Positions 37,719 through 46,558 of a stretch of DNA of 64,000 nucleotides are shown piece after piece. This stretch comes from Bacteroidota bacterium (lineage in GTDB: Bacteria; Bacteroidota; Bacteroidia; Sphingobacteriales; Sphingobacteriaceae): contig JABDHD010000003.1 of assembly GCA_013285685.1 (NCBI GenBank), positions 1 to 64,000 on the forward strand, written 5' to 3'. The translations under genes and the position numbers were made by a program. The notes beneath the pieces are model-generated. The model searched no databases and was not told where the DNA came from. It saw only the letters and a program-made list of their open reading frames with translations. How positions within the stretch are numbered: the stretch's first letter is position 1; each line of letters opens with the position of its first letter.

Positions 37719-38086
37719 GCAGTCTTAACGCTATAGTTTTGAATAATTGCCACAATGGCTGCAAGAGTTGCTGCAACCACCCCGATGGTTTGTATCCACA
37801 AACCGATGGAATCCCCGGCGTTTGTTATGTTGAGCAAGCGTGTATAGGCGCCGCTCGCAAATAGCCCGTTAGTTAAGAATACGCCGGCAACAATTGCAAT
37901 AATCGGGGTCCATCGCCGGCGGGTAAAGATCACCGAACCGGCGGGTATCAAAAGAATAAAAAATACCGGCGGCACTTTCGGATATGGATGGCCTGAAATG
38001 ATCTGGATAATAACCCCTACCGTGGCTATTACCAGGCCGGCTGCAGTCAGCTTGCCGGCGGGTGATAATGGGAGTCTCTCTTTCAT
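37715..38086 (-). CDS. Small four-TM membrane protein
   Basis: 123 residues with four hydrophobic stretches separated by short basic turns (KLTAAGLVIATVGVIIQII, VPPVFFILLIPAGSVIF, WTPIIAIVAGVFLT, IGLWIQTIGVVAATLAAIVAII). First gene of the four-gene operon with DUF2306, kinase and LytTR regulator, overlapping the next gene by 4 bases. The family was not recognised. Its obligate-looking coupling to DUF2306 suggests they act together. Confidence 0.75.
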   Translation of the reverse strand: MKERLPLSPAGKLTAAGLVIATVGVIIQIISGHPYPKVPPVFFILLIPAGSVIFTRRRWTPIIAIVAGVFLTNGLFASGAYTRLLNITNAGDSIGLWIQTIGVVAATLAAIVAIIQNYSVKTA

Positions 38087-38190
38087 AATTTTATTTGTTT
38101 TTAATTTTTTACTAGCGATTGGGTTAAAACATTAAGTTTCCGAATGAAAATAAATAAGCAGGTCTGTCATTCTGAACATAATGAAGGTTT

Positions 38191-38275
38191 TGTCATCCTG
38201 AGCAAAGCGAAGGATCTTGAAGCAACCGCATGCCATTCTGGTGTAAAAGATCCTTCGCTATCGCTCAGGACGACA
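38191..38275. repeat. REP-like inverted repeat
   Basis: Left arm 38191-38218 (TGTCATCCTGAGCAAAGCG...) and right arm 38247-38275 (AAGATCCTTCGCTATCGCTC...) are reverse complements apart from a few differences, with a ~28-base loop. A partial third copy lies at 38164-38186. It is located right after the stop codon of the small secreted protein gene, where it may also end transcription. The type is common as a dispersed intergenic repeat in Bacteroidota. Confidence 0.75.
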
Positions 38276-38280
38276 AATCG

Positions 38281-38649
38281 TTATAACATGTAGCATTGCC
38301 CGTCGTAAACCCGGAAATCCTTTTTCATTACTTTTTTATTTGAAGTAACTGCAATGGTGTAATTGCCGTTACCCAGTTTGGTTAGGATATAGTCCCTTGT
38401 TAGGTACTGGTCAATTGGCAGAATTTCCTTCAGGTATACGTTCGCATATTCGTCATAAATAATTACGACGACTTTTCCGGGCGTCCGTTTTTGTACCTGG
38501 ACGTCGACCCCTGCCTTTGAAGGCAATGGATGAAAGGTGATTGTATTATTTGATGGAGGGTAAAGGCTAATCGGTTTTGCCTGAACTGCGGCAAAAAGGC
38601 CGGTATTCACTAAAAGGAATAATACGGCTAATTTAATGGCGTGTTTCAT
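38281..38649 (-). CDS. Small secreted protein of unknown function
   Basis: 122 residues from the ATG at 38649; an in-frame ATG ten codons earlier (38679) would also be possible, but the shorter form gives a clean signal peptide (MKHAIKLAVLFLLVNTGLFAAVQA). The mature part of ~95 residues looks beta-rich (VDVQVQKRTPGKVVVIIYDEYANVYLKEIL, GNGNYTIAVTSNKKVMKKDFRVYD) and resembles small Bacteroidota secreted domains (carbohydrate or adhesion-type beta sandwich). No motif permits a function. Single gene, divergent from htpG. Confidence 0.7.
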   Translation of the reverse strand: MKHAIKLAVLFLLVNTGLFAAVQAKPISLYPPSNNTITFHPLPSKAGVDVQVQKRTPGKVVVIIYDEYANVYLKEILPIDQYLTRDYILTKLGNGNYTIAVTSNKKVMKKDFRVYDGQCYML

Positions 38650-38974
38650 GATTTCTAATTTTAAATGACTCTTTTTCATGTTGATGCTTGCTATGAAAGC
38701 TTGCTTGTTATATCAAAACTGCAGTGATTTTTAATGCAAATTTTCGGAATTAGACAGGAGGGGGAATTGTTTCGACAAGAATGGAAAAGATGTAGACATG
38801 TTTTTTTGCCACCGATATTTTGCCCCGATGGGGCAGGTATAATGGAAACGATTTGGTCAGGTATGGCTGGTTTCTATGATCTCCCTGCCAATTTGTCAAC
38901 CAAATATCATTTGGAACGACCATTGATGAGGGTGGTTATCACAAAAACAATAAAAAAATTTATAAGATAAGATT
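38650..38974. promoter_or_regulatory. Divergent upstream region before htpG
   Basis: 325 bases with no convincing gene. It holds two small perfect dyads: TGCCCC-GAT-GGGGCA (38821-38835) and CCAAAT-ATC-ATTTGG (38900-38914), the second about 60 bases before the htpG start. No CIRCE-type heat-shock element (TTAGCACTC and its inverted arm) was seen. The second dyad is the better operator candidate for htpG. Confidence 0.4.
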
Positions 38975-40858
38975 ATGCAAGAAAAAGGCACAATTTCGAT
39001 CCATACCGAGAACATTTTCCCGATCATTAAAAAATTCCTTTACTCAGATCACGAGATATTTTTACGTGAGCTGGTATCCAATGCGGTTGACGCTACCCAA
39101 AAGATCAAGCGTTTAGCCGCCCTTGGCCAGTACAACGGCGAGCTGGGCGACCTGAAGATTGAGATATCTTTTGATGAAAAGGCCAAAACCATCACCATCA
39201 GCGACCGCGGCCTGGGCATGACCGCCGAGGAGATCAAAAAGTATATCAACCAGATCGCTTTTTCGGGCGCTGAGGAGTTTATGGAGAAATTTAAAGAGGC
39301 TAAGGACGCCAACGAAATTATCGGCCGCTTTGGTTTGGGCTTTTACTCGGCATTTATGGTGTCCGACTCGGTGGAGATACAAACCCTTAGCTACCAGGAA
39401 GGTGCCGAGCCGGCACATTGGGTTTGCGATGGCAGCACTGAGTTTGAGATAAATGAAGGCAGCCTGGCCGAACGTGGCACGGAAATTACCCTGCACATCA
39501 ACAAAGACGGAGAAGAGTTTTTGAGCAAATACAAGCTGCAGGAGATACTGGATAAATACTGCAAATTTTTACCGGTGCCTATCAAATTCGGCACAACGAC
39601 ACAGGAAGAAGAGGACGGCGTTGATGAAGAAGGCAAGCCGAAATATACTTCGGTTGAGGTGGATAATATCATTAATGACACCAACCCCATCTGGACCAAA
39701 GCCCCCGCCGAGCTGAAGGACGAGGATTATTTGAATTTTTATAAACAGTTGTACCCTTTCTCGGAAGATCCGCTGTTTTGGATACACCTGAATGTGGATT
39801 ACCCATTCAACTTAACCGGTGTGCTATACTTCCCTAAGCTTAAGAATGATTTTGAGGTGCAGCGGAACAAGATCAAATTATTCTCCCGCCAGGTGTTTAT
39901 TACCGACGAGGTGAAAGACATCGTTCCGGAGTTTTTGATGCTGCTGCACGGGGTGATCGACTCGCCGGATATCCCCTTGAACGTTTCGCGCAGCTTTTTG
40001 CAGGCCGACAGCAATGTAAAAAAGATAAATACTTATATTACCAAAAAGGTAGGTGATAAATTAGGAGAACTGTTTAAGAACGACCGCCCGGCTTATGAAG
40101 AAAAATGGGGTGATATCGGCCTTTTTGTAAAGTACGGCATGATCAGCGACGATAAGTTTTATGATAAGGCAAAAGACTTTGTGCTGCTGACCAATATCAA
40201 AAAAGAAAACTTTACGCTGGAAGAATACAAGGAAAAAGTTAAACCCGAACAAACCGATAAAGACGGCAACCTGGTTTACATTTATACCAATGATGCTCCC
40301 AAACAGGATGCTTTTATCCAGTCGGCAACCAAAAAGGGTTATGATATTTTGCTGATGAATTCGCCGATCGATGGCCACTTTATCGGGCATGTTGAACATA
40401 AGCTGGATAAAACCTCCTTTAAACGCGTAGATGCCGATGTTGCCGACAAGCTGATCAAAAAAGAAGACGCCCCGGCGCACGTGCTTACCGAAGAGCAAAC
40501 TACGGCGGTTAAGTCGGTATTTGAAAAGGCCATCAACAAACCTGCTTACCGCATCGAGGTGGAAAGCTTAAGCCCGGATGAACTGCCGGTAACCGTTACC
40601 ATGGACGAGTTTATGCGCCGGATGAAAGAAATGGCAGCTATGGGCGGCGGCATGGGCTTTTATGGCAGCATGCCTGATAATTATAAAGTGATCATCAACG
40701 GTAACCATAAATTGATCAGCCGCATTGCCAGCGAAGAAAACGAAGAGCTGAAAACCAGCCTCTCCAAACAGGCGTTTGACCTGGCGCTGCTTTCACAAGG
40801 ACTGCTTACCGGCGCGGAACTGACCGAGTTTGTGAACCGGAGTGTTTCGTTGATTTAA
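38975..40858 (+). CDS. htpG: Molecular chaperone HtpG (Hsp90)
   Basis: 627-residue cytosolic Hsp90. The N-terminal GHKL ATPase domain (1-~230) shows FLRELVSNAVDATQKIK (Asn in the Mg site), DRGLGMT and GRFGLGFYSAFMV (ATP lid). The middle domain includes LYFPKLKNDFEVQRNKIKLF and DSPDIPLNVSRSFLQ. The C-terminal dimerisation domain runs from ~500. The length is typical for bacterial HtpG, with an acidic insert EEEDGVDEEGK in the N-to-middle linker region. It assists folding of client proteins under heat and other stress. Monocistronic: a strong hairpin follows at 40868-40907. Confidence 0.98.
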   Translation: MQEKGTISIHTENIFPIIKKFLYSDHEIFLRELVSNAVDATQKIKRLAALGQYNGELGDLKIEISFDEKAKTITISDRGLGMTAEEIKKYINQIAFSGAEEFMEKFKEAKDANEIIGRFGLGFYSAFMVSDSVEIQTLSYQEGAEPAHWVCDGSTEFEINEGSLAERGTEITLHINKDGEEFLSKYKLQEILDKYCKFLPVPIKFGTTTQEEEDGVDEEGKPKYTSVEVDNIINDTNPIWTKAPAELKDEDYLNFYKQLYPFSEDPLFWIHLNVDYPFNLTGVLYFPKLKNDFEVQRNKIKLFSRQVFITDEVKDIVPEFLMLLHGVIDSPDIPLNVSRSFLQADSNVKKINTYITKKVGDKLGELFKNDRPAYEEKWGDIGLFVKYGMISDDKFYDKAKDFVLLTNIKKENFTLEEYKEKVKPEQTDKDGNLVYIYTNDAPKQDAFIQSATKKGYDILLMNSPIDGHFIGHVEHKLDKTSFKRVDADVADKLIKKEDAPAHVLTEEQTTAVKSVFEKAINKPAYRIEVESLSPDELPVTVTMDEFMRRMKEMAAMGGGMGFYGSMPDNYKVIINGNHKLISRIASEENEELKTSLSKQAFDLALLSQGLLTGAELTEFVNRSVSLI

Positions 40859-40867
40859 GTTGAAAAG

Positions 40868-40907
40868 GTTGTAACGAGTTGTAAAGGTAAAAGCAACTCG
40901 TTACAAC
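40868..40907 (+). terminator. Terminator of htpG
   Basis: Perfect 14-base stem GTTGTAACGAGTTG (40868-40881) and CAACTCGTTACAAC (40894-40907) with a 12-base loop, followed by TTTTAC. It starts 9 bases after the htpG stop codon. Further CAACTTTTAC-type repeats follow. Confidence 0.85.
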
Positions 40908-40982
40908 TTTTACAACTTATTACGACTTTTACAACAAATTTTAACTCAAAACGTTGTACCTTTAATCAAACAAAGCATTACA

Positions 40983-41498
40983 ATGAAACGCTTGATCAGA
41001 TTATTCGCTGCAGCGGTAATGGTTTTGGCATTCATCAATGCCGCCAATGCCCAAAACTCCCGGCAGGAAAAGAAAGCAGCTGAACAGGTTGCCGTAAAAA
41101 ACATGGTGGCAGATGACAATTTCTTCTTTGTGGCGGAATACGCTTTGCCCATGCATGGCGGCAGTAAATTGCTTACTTCCATTTATGATCTGAAAGTAAC
41201 AAAAGACAGCGTTATTGCTTTTTTGCCTTATTACGGCCAGGCCTATATTTCGCCATCGCCCGCTGAAACAGAGGGGGGAATAAAATTTACTTCCACCAGG
41301 TTTAGCTATAAAACATCACATCCGAAAAAAGGCGGCTGGGAAATTACCATTACCCCGGCAGATCATGACATTACCAACTGGCGCGACGTGCAGCAAATGA
41401 GGCTGGACATTTCACCCGACGGTTATGCGTCCCTTTTTGTGAACAGCAGCAATCGCGACCCGATTTCGTTCGAAGGAAATGTTGTAGCTAAGGAATAA
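40983..41498 (+). CDS. DUF4251 secreted protein
   Basis: 171 residues. Signal peptide ending INAANAQ (about residue 23), then a DUF4251 domain: DDNFFFVAEYALPMHGGSKLLTSIYDLKVTKDSV, a core reading IAFLPYYGQAYISP, and a C-terminal half with MRLDISPDGYASLFVNSSNRDPISFEG. DUF4251 proteins are periplasmic or outer-membrane associated beta-rich proteins of unknown function, restricted mainly to Bacteroidota. A second, more diverged DUF4251 gene follows 100 bases downstream. Co-expression is likely, function unknown. Confidence 0.88.
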   Translation: MKRLIRLFAAAVMVLAFINAANAQNSRQEKKAAEQVAVKNMVADDNFFFVAEYALPMHGGSKLLTSIYDLKVTKDSVIAFLPYYGQAYISPSPAETEGGIKFTSTRFSYKTSHPKKGGWEITITPADHDITNWRDVQQMRLDISPDGYASLFVNSSNRDPISFEGNVVAKE

Positions 41499-41598
41499 AA
41501 GCGCGTTATTAATCTAAAATTAATTTTATTTCGTTTTGGTATGAAATTTGCTTTTTTCAAGTAGATATTGGTCTATTTTAACACTAAAATCTACTACA

Positions 41599-42057
41599 AT
41601 GAAAAGCATCAGCAGATTATTTTTTGTATTGATCGCGGTATTTGCCGGGTTAAATACACTTAAAGCGCAGACTTCACTCAAGGATGACAAGTCCGACCGG
41701 GCTGCCGAAGTGAAAAAATATGTGCAAACCAAAGACTACGTTTTTGAAGCAACAAATAAGGGCAGCATGCCTTTAAGCTACCACAAATACGACGTTGCAA
41801 TCGACAAAGACACCCTGATCGCCAATCTCCCGGGCAGTTCAGGTAAGATCAAATTTGACTGTACCAAATACAACTACAGCGAATGGCGCGGAAAAAATGG
41901 CGACATGAATGTGTTGATCAAGCCAAACACCCAAATGGCCGATGTGAAGCAGATCAAAATGGAGATTACGCCCCAAGGTCATGCAATGGTAGAAGTTGAG
42001 CGCCATCATGGCGGCCCGCTTTCGTTGAATGGCTATGTTAAACAGGAGGACTACTAA
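41599..42057 (+). CDS. DUF4251 secreted protein, paralogue
   Basis: 152 residues from the ATG at 41599; the frame is open to 41548, but the chosen start gives a standard signal peptide (MKSISRLFFVLIAVFAGLNT, cleavage after LKAQ). The mature protein follows the same plan as the preceding DUF4251 protein: QTKDYVFEATNKGSMPLSYH, KYDVAIDKDTLIANLPGSSG, IKMEITPQGHAMVEVERHHGGPLSLNGYV. Sequence similarity to its neighbour is moderate, so the duplication is old. It converges with eutC; a long inverted repeat lies between them. Confidence 0.87.
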   Translation: MKSISRLFFVLIAVFAGLNTLKAQTSLKDDKSDRAAEVKKYVQTKDYVFEATNKGSMPLSYHKYDVAIDKDTLIANLPGSSGKIKFDCTKYNYSEWRGKNGDMNVLIKPNTQMADVKQIKMEITPQGHAMVEVERHHGGPLSLNGYVKQEDY

Positions 42058-42102
42058 TTGAAGTTGAAAGTCGGAAAAGTCAGTAAAGTCCGAAAGAAGA
42101 AA

Positions 42103-42162
42103 AATATCGAACACCAATTTCGAATGATGAATAATGAAGGAAAAAATCCGGTGTTCGATATT
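42103..42162. repeat. Inverted repeat between convergent genes
   Basis: Perfect 13-base arms AATATCGAACACC (42103-42115) and GGTGTTCGATATT (42150-42162) separated by 34 bases. Positioned between the end of the DUF4251 gene and the end of eutC, so it could be a bidirectional terminator or a REP-like element. Confidence 0.75.
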
Positions 42163-42178
42163 AACGTTTAAATAGGTT

Positions 42179-42940
42179 TCACTTCAGCAAGCCTTCATTA
42201 TCCTTCAGTCCCACGCCTGATAGCTTGCGTTTAAAAGCTTCATTTATAAGGTAAAATATCTTTTCGGCCGCTGGTTTGTATTTTAAGCCATGCGGCCGGA
42301 TGTTTGATACGCAGTTGCGCGATTCGTCGGTTAACCCGCGCTTTGGGTTATAGGTAAGATACGCGCCCATGCTATCGGCCGAGCTTAAACCAGGTCGTTC
42401 GCCGATCAGCACCACCGAAAATTTGGCATTCAATTCGCCGGCTATATCATCGCCGATAGCAACCCTCCCCTGCTCCACCAGGCAGATTGGGGCGATCATA
42501 AACTTAGCCGCCAACAATTTTGGGATCAACAGGTGCAGCAAGCCAAAAGCGTTTTCATTAACAGCTGCTGCAGAAAGGCCATCGGCAATAATAATGGCCA
42601 CATCATATCCACTATACCCGGTTAAGTGCTGTGCTGAATCTTCATCCAGTTGCCTGCCCAGGTCGGGCCGTTTAAGGTACCTATGGCGAGTGGGTGCTTT
42701 GCTGTGCAAATGTAATACAGGCAAATCAAAAGCTTTAAGTGCTGTGAATAACCCGTCAACATCCAAAACAGAGTAAACGGCGTCACGGGCGTGCGCGTGG
42801 GCCAGGTTAAATTCAAGAGACTGTTTTAAAGGTATGCTCGTTCCAACCCGGCCAATAGCTATACGGGCAGCCGTAAATTGCTTTAACTGCTTTAATAAAT
42901 CGGGTACTGTCAACTCTTCTCCCATAATATTATTTAACAC
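42179..42940 (-). CDS. eutC: Ethanolamine ammonia-lyase small subunit EutC
   Basis: 253 residues. With EutB it forms the adenosylcobalamin-dependent lyase that converts ethanolamine to acetaldehyde and ammonia. Family motifs: FTAARIAIGRVGTSIPLKQS, FNLAHAHARDAVYSVLD, ADGLSAAAVNENAFGLL, GERPGLSSADSMGAYLTYNP and DESRNCVSNIRPHGL. The protein is shorter than the ~295-residue enterobacterial form because it lacks the N-terminal extension that targets EutC to a microcompartment, which fits the absence of shell genes here. It lies 112 bases after eutB on the same strand; product release and B12 supply must come from elsewhere. Confidence 0.95.
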   Translation of the reverse strand: MLNNIMGEELTVPDLLKQLKQFTAARIAIGRVGTSIPLKQSLEFNLAHAHARDAVYSVLDVDGLFTALKAFDLPVLHLHSKAPTRHRYLKRPDLGRQLDEDSAQHLTGYSGYDVAIIIADGLSAAAVNENAFGLLHLLIPKLLAAKFMIAPICLVEQGRVAIGDDIAGELNAKFSVVLIGERPGLSSADSMGAYLTYNPKRGLTDESRNCVSNIRPHGLKYKPAAEKIFYLINEAFKRKLSGVGLKDNEGLLK

Positions 42941-43052
42941 TATTATTTGACACGAATTGGCACAAATAAGGACAAATGAAAACTCGAATTATAAATAAAG
43001 TCAGCTTGCTATTGGCAAAACACATACTGCAATTATTTGCGATAATTCGATC

Positions 43053-44420
43053 TTATTCGTGAAAATTCGTGTTAATAAATTCGCTTAAAGCCTTGTCATT
43101 TGTGCCGCTTGTTATACCCTGTTTCATAAGCCATCGCTCAAATTCCGGCGCCGGCCTCAATCCCAACACTTTCCGCACATATAGCGCGTCGTGAAACGAA
43201 GTCGACTGGTAATTCAACATGATATCATCCGATCCGGGTATGCCCATAATAAAATTGCATCCGGCTACCCCTAAAAGAGTGAGCAGGTTATCCATATCAT
43301 CCTGGTCGGCTTCGGCGTGGTTGGTATAGCAAATATCAACACCCATGGGCAGGCCAAGCAGTTTGCCGCAAAAATGATCCTCCAGCGCAGCGCGGATGAT
43401 CTGTTTGCCATCGTACAAATATTCCGGACCGATAAAACCGACCACGGTATTTACCAGCAGCGGTTTATATCTCCTGGCCACCGCGTAAGCCCTGGCCTCG
43501 CAGGTTTGCTGGTCCACACCGAAGTGGGCGTTTGCCGATAGGGAACTCCCCTGCCCTGTTTCAAAATACATCACATTTTGGCCAATGGTACCACGGTTTA
43601 GCGACAAAGTGGCCTGGTAAGCCTTATCCAGCAAAGCCAGGTTAATGCCAAAGCTGGAATTGGTGAGCTCCGTTCCGCCTATTGACTGAAAACAAAGATC
43701 AACCGGCGCCCCGGCATTGATCAGCTCCAAAGTCGTGGTAATATGGCTTAACACACACGATTGCGTGGGGATATCAAACTGCTGCCGCACAGTATCGATC
43801 AGTTCCAGCAGCATCCTTACTGTTGCCGGGCTGTCGGTTGCCGGGTTAATACCGATCACCGCATCGCCGCTGCCGTATAGCAGCCCATCGATCATGCTGG
43901 CTGCAATGCCTTTGGGATCATCAGTCGGGTGATTGGGCTGCAGGCGGGTGGAGAAATGGCCTTTTAAGCCAATAGTATCCCTAAACCGTGTCACCACTTC
44001 GCATTTTTTTGCTGCCGCGATCAGGTCCTGGTTGCGCATCAGCTTGGAAACCGCTGCAGCCATTTCAGGGGTTATCCCGGGCGCTATCCCGGCTAAAACA
44101 GCGGTATCGGCCTCATCGCTTAATAACCAGTCGCGAAATTCACCAGTGGTTAGGCTGCTGATTGGGTCAAACGCGTTTTTATCGTGACTGTCGATGATCA
44201 GCCGGGTTACTTCGTCAGTTTCGTAAGGGATAAGTGCCTCATTTAAAAACGTTTTAAGCGGCACATCGGCCAGGGCTATCTGGGCGGCAACCCGTTCTTC
44301 ATACGTTTCGGCGCAGATACCGGCCAGCACATCGCCGGTACGGTAGGGCGATGCTTTTGCCAGCAGCGTTTTTAAATCCGCAAAACGGTAGTTGATGTTC
44401 CTTACTTTATGTCTGAACAC
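43053..44420 (-). CDS. eutB: Ethanolamine ammonia-lyase large subunit EutB
   Basis: 455 residues, almost the same length as other EutB proteins. Recognisable from FADLKTLLAKASPYRTGDVLAGI, the substrate and cobalamin region of the TIM barrel (GLKGHFSTRLQPNHPTDDPKGI, GDAVIGINPATDSP, CVLSHITTTLELI) and C-terminal CNFIMGIPGSDDIMLNYQSTSFHD. It carries the active site and binds the adenosylcobalamin cofactor together with EutC. It sits between the permease and eutC, forming a minimal catabolic operon for use of ethanolamine as nitrogen and carbon source. No EutA reactivase, aldehyde dehydrogenase or regulator is present in the window. Confidence 0.97.
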   Translation of the reverse strand: MFRHKVRNINYRFADLKTLLAKASPYRTGDVLAGICAETYEERVAAQIALADVPLKTFLNEALIPYETDEVTRLIIDSHDKNAFDPISSLTTGEFRDWLLSDEADTAVLAGIAPGITPEMAAAVSKLMRNQDLIAAAKKCEVVTRFRDTIGLKGHFSTRLQPNHPTDDPKGIAASMIDGLLYGSGDAVIGINPATDSPATVRMLLELIDTVRQQFDIPTQSCVLSHITTTLELINAGAPVDLCFQSIGGTELTNSSFGINLALLDKAYQATLSLNRGTIGQNVMYFETGQGSSLSANAHFGVDQQTCEARAYAVARRYKPLLVNTVVGFIGPEYLYDGKQIIRAALEDHFCGKLLGLPMGVDICYTNHAEADQDDMDNLLTLLGVAGCNFIMGIPGSDDIMLNYQSTSFHDALYVRKVLGLRPAPEFERWLMKQGITSGTNDKALSEFINTNFHE

Positions 44421-44495
44421 GATTTATAAGATTTAATGGAATGACAGTATCACATCATTTTATTTGATTAACAGGATCATATCATTCCGTTACTG

Positions 44496-45836
44496 TTACT
44501 TTCCGATAACCGGGCTTACCATATTCTCTTCCGTTAGCTTCACTTTATGTTTCCCCATGAGCGCAAAAATGGCAGTGGCCAGTACTAAGCCACCAAAAAA
44601 GTATAGGCTCAGCTGCCAGTAGAAGTACACCATTGCAACAAGTGTAATGGTGCAAATGACCAGGGCAATCGCAGGGAATACCGGGTAAACCGGTGCGGTA
44701 AACGGTCGCTCCAAATCCGGTTCTTTTTTACGGAGGATAAAGAGGCTTACCATACTTAACATGTACATTAGTACTGCGCCCATTACGGATATGTAAACGA
44801 TTTGGGCGGCCGTACCGGTAAAGAGCGCAATAAAGCTGATTACCCCGCCCGCTACCAATGCCCAATTAGGCGTTTTAAAGCGATGGCTGATGCCAGACAG
44901 GAAACGCGGCATGTACCCGCTTCGCGCCATGGCAAAAACCTGACTGGACGAAGCCAGGATAGTGCCATGAAACGACGCAATCAACCCAAACAAGCCTATA
45001 CCGGCAAATATGCGGGTTAAATTACTGTGGTTACCGAGCGCATATCGTATCGCTTCGGGCAGCGGATCGGAAACACCGCTCAGTTTGCGCCAGTCGGTAA
45101 TGCCGCCTGTGAGGATCATCACGCCAAAAGCAAGGACGATCAGCGTCCCCAGTGCTGAAATATAGCCTTTGGGTATATTGCGTTTTGGCTCCTTCACCTC
45201 CTCGGCTACCATCGCCACGCCTTCTATAGCCAAATAAAACCAAACTGCATAGGGCAGCGCCGCAAACACACCCGACCAGCCGAAAGGCATTGGACGGCTC
45301 ATAAAATTGCCCATTTTGAAATGTGGGGAAACAATGCCCATAAACAGCAGCAATTCGGCTACCGCCAGCACCGTTACAAAAACCGAAAATATTGCCGACT
45401 CCTTTACCCCAAGGTAATTGATGACGATAAATACGACATTAAAAAACAGCGCCGAGTATAAAGGCGGGACAACCGGCCATAAAAAATTGAGGTAAGTGCC
45501 CAGCGCAATGGCTATGGCGGGCGTTGCAAATAAAAAATCGACCAACGTGGCGTAACCGGCAATCAGTCCGCCAAAAGGCCCCATGGCGCGGTAGGCATAA
45601 GCAAAAGCACCGCCGGCATGCGGAATAGCTGCGGTAAGTTCGGTATAGCTGAAAATAAAGGCGATGTACATGACGGTGATGATCACCGTGGCAATTAGAA
45701 AGCCAATGGTACCAGAAACGGCCCACCCGAAGTTCCAACCGAAGTACTCACCGGATATCACCAAACCAACGGCGATGGCCCAAAGATGAATGGGCTTTAA
45801 TACCCTTTTTAGCTGTTCGGGTTTGGCGTTTGTCAT
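44496..45836 (-). CDS. Ethanolamine permease (APC superfamily)
   Basis: 446 residues with about twelve TM segments, characteristic of amino acid-polyamine-organocation transporters. The N-terminal LKPIHLWAIAVGLVISGEYFGWNFGW and the middle YLAIEGVAMVAEEVKEPKRNIPKG are typical of proton-coupled ethanolamine permeases. It is first in an operon with eutB (75-base gap) and eutC, which supports the substrate assignment. Its upstream region carries a REP-like inverted repeat. Localised in the inner membrane. Confidence 0.9.
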   Translation of the reverse strand: MTNAKPEQLKRVLKPIHLWAIAVGLVISGEYFGWNFGWAVSGTIGFLIATVIITVMYIAFIFSYTELTAAIPHAGGAFAYAYRAMGPFGGLIAGYATLVDFLFATPAIAIALGTYLNFLWPVVPPLYSALFFNVVFIVINYLGVKESAIFSVFVTVLAVAELLLFMGIVSPHFKMGNFMSRPMPFGWSGVFAALPYAVWFYLAIEGVAMVAEEVKEPKRNIPKGYISALGTLIVLAFGVMILTGGITDWRKLSGVSDPLPEAIRYALGNHSNLTRIFAGIGLFGLIASFHGTILASSSQVFAMARSGYMPRFLSGISHRFKTPNWALVAGGVISFIALFTGTAAQIVYISVMGAVLMYMLSMVSLFILRKKEPDLERPFTAPVYPVFPAIALVICTITLVAMVYFYWQLSLYFFGGLVLATAIFALMGKHKVKLTEENMVSPVIGK

Positions 45837-46254
45837 GGGCGGATGCAGCTGATTAATTTCCGCTTTAAAATAGTCAAACGGCGGTTTATTTCAAAATGGA
45901 AATTAGCGGGTTTTTTAAAATACCCCTCTAAACCACAAAGGACACAACGAACACCAAGAAAGCGCAAAGAAATATCAAATGCTGTTTGAGTTATTAGCAG
46001 AAAAACTTTGATTATATAAGTGATCCAAAGAAATGGCAAACGCTGCTTTGTGCCCTCCTTTGTGTACCTTTGTGTACCTTTGTGTACCTTGTGGTTAAAT
46101 TTCGTATGTTAAACGGGCTGCATTTCCCGATATCAACACTGTTTACAAATTGTTTATAAATACCCTCAACCTTGTAATGTTTATTTCGTTTAATTCGTAA
46201 TGTCAAATAAAAAAAACAGCTTTAAGTTTGGCGCGTTATTTGCACAAAGATATT
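45837..46254. other. Gap between ethanolamine operon and small paralogue pair
   Basis: 418 bases, divergent promoters expected. It contains a large imperfect inverted repeat (45931-46096) with arms built from AACCACAAAGG / CTTTGTG words, and within the right arm an exact tandem triplication of the decamer TGTGTACCTT (46061-46090). The elements look like dispersed intergenic repeats. No gene is visible. Confidence 0.65.
46061..46090. repeat. Decamer tandem repeat, three units
   Basis: Three exact copies of TGTGTACCTT, followed by GTGG. Part of the right arm of the inverted repeat between the ethanolamine permease and the small paralogue pair. Confidence 0.85.
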
Positions 46255-46539
46255 ATGCTGAAAATAGTTGTTCCTTCAAATACGCCGTCAGGTATAACTT
46301 TCTCATTGTTTGAGCGTTACGGAATACCGGGACCGACATCGGGAATTGATGAGGAAATAAATGACGACCTGGTGTTGAAGTTTGAAAATGAAGAAGAGGC
46401 CGTAGTTTACGCGCAGCAGCTGCAAAACATGGCCGAAGAAATAAATGACAAAACAACTACGCAATATTTGGCGATAAACGATATAATTGTAGCTATAAAA
46501 AGCGATGAATTTGTACAGGATTTTACGAGAAATGAATAA
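46255..46539 (+). CDS. Small protein of unknown function, paralogue 1
   Basis: 94 residues from the ATG at 46255; the frame is open to 46228, but the chosen start matches the next gene (MLKIVVPS against MLRINLPP). Acidic cytosolic-looking protein without signal or TM. Shared pattern with the next gene: short N-terminal strand, F-x-x-Y/R-G-I/L-P-x-P, S-x-G-I, then D/N-D-L-V-L-K-F-x-N-E-x-E-A-V-V-Y-A-x-Q-L (residues ~39-60) and a C-terminal helical part with AINDIIVAIKSDEFV. I do not recognise the family. Nineteen bases separate the two genes, so they form one unit. Confidence 0.75.
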   Translation: MLKIVVPSNTPSGITFSLFERYGIPGPTSGIDEEINDDLVLKFENEEEAVVYAQQLQNMAEEINDKTTTQYLAINDIIVAIKSDEFVQDFTRNE

Positions 46540-46558
46540 ATGAAAAACTTTTAATATT

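Noticed and set aside
38734-38970. 78-codon plus-strand frame before htpG
   Set aside because: No recognisable domain, unusual composition and it covers the expected htpG promoter; most likely chance.
38650-38974. CIRCE heat-shock element before htpG
   Set aside because: Looked for TTAGCACTC with its inverted partner and did not find it.
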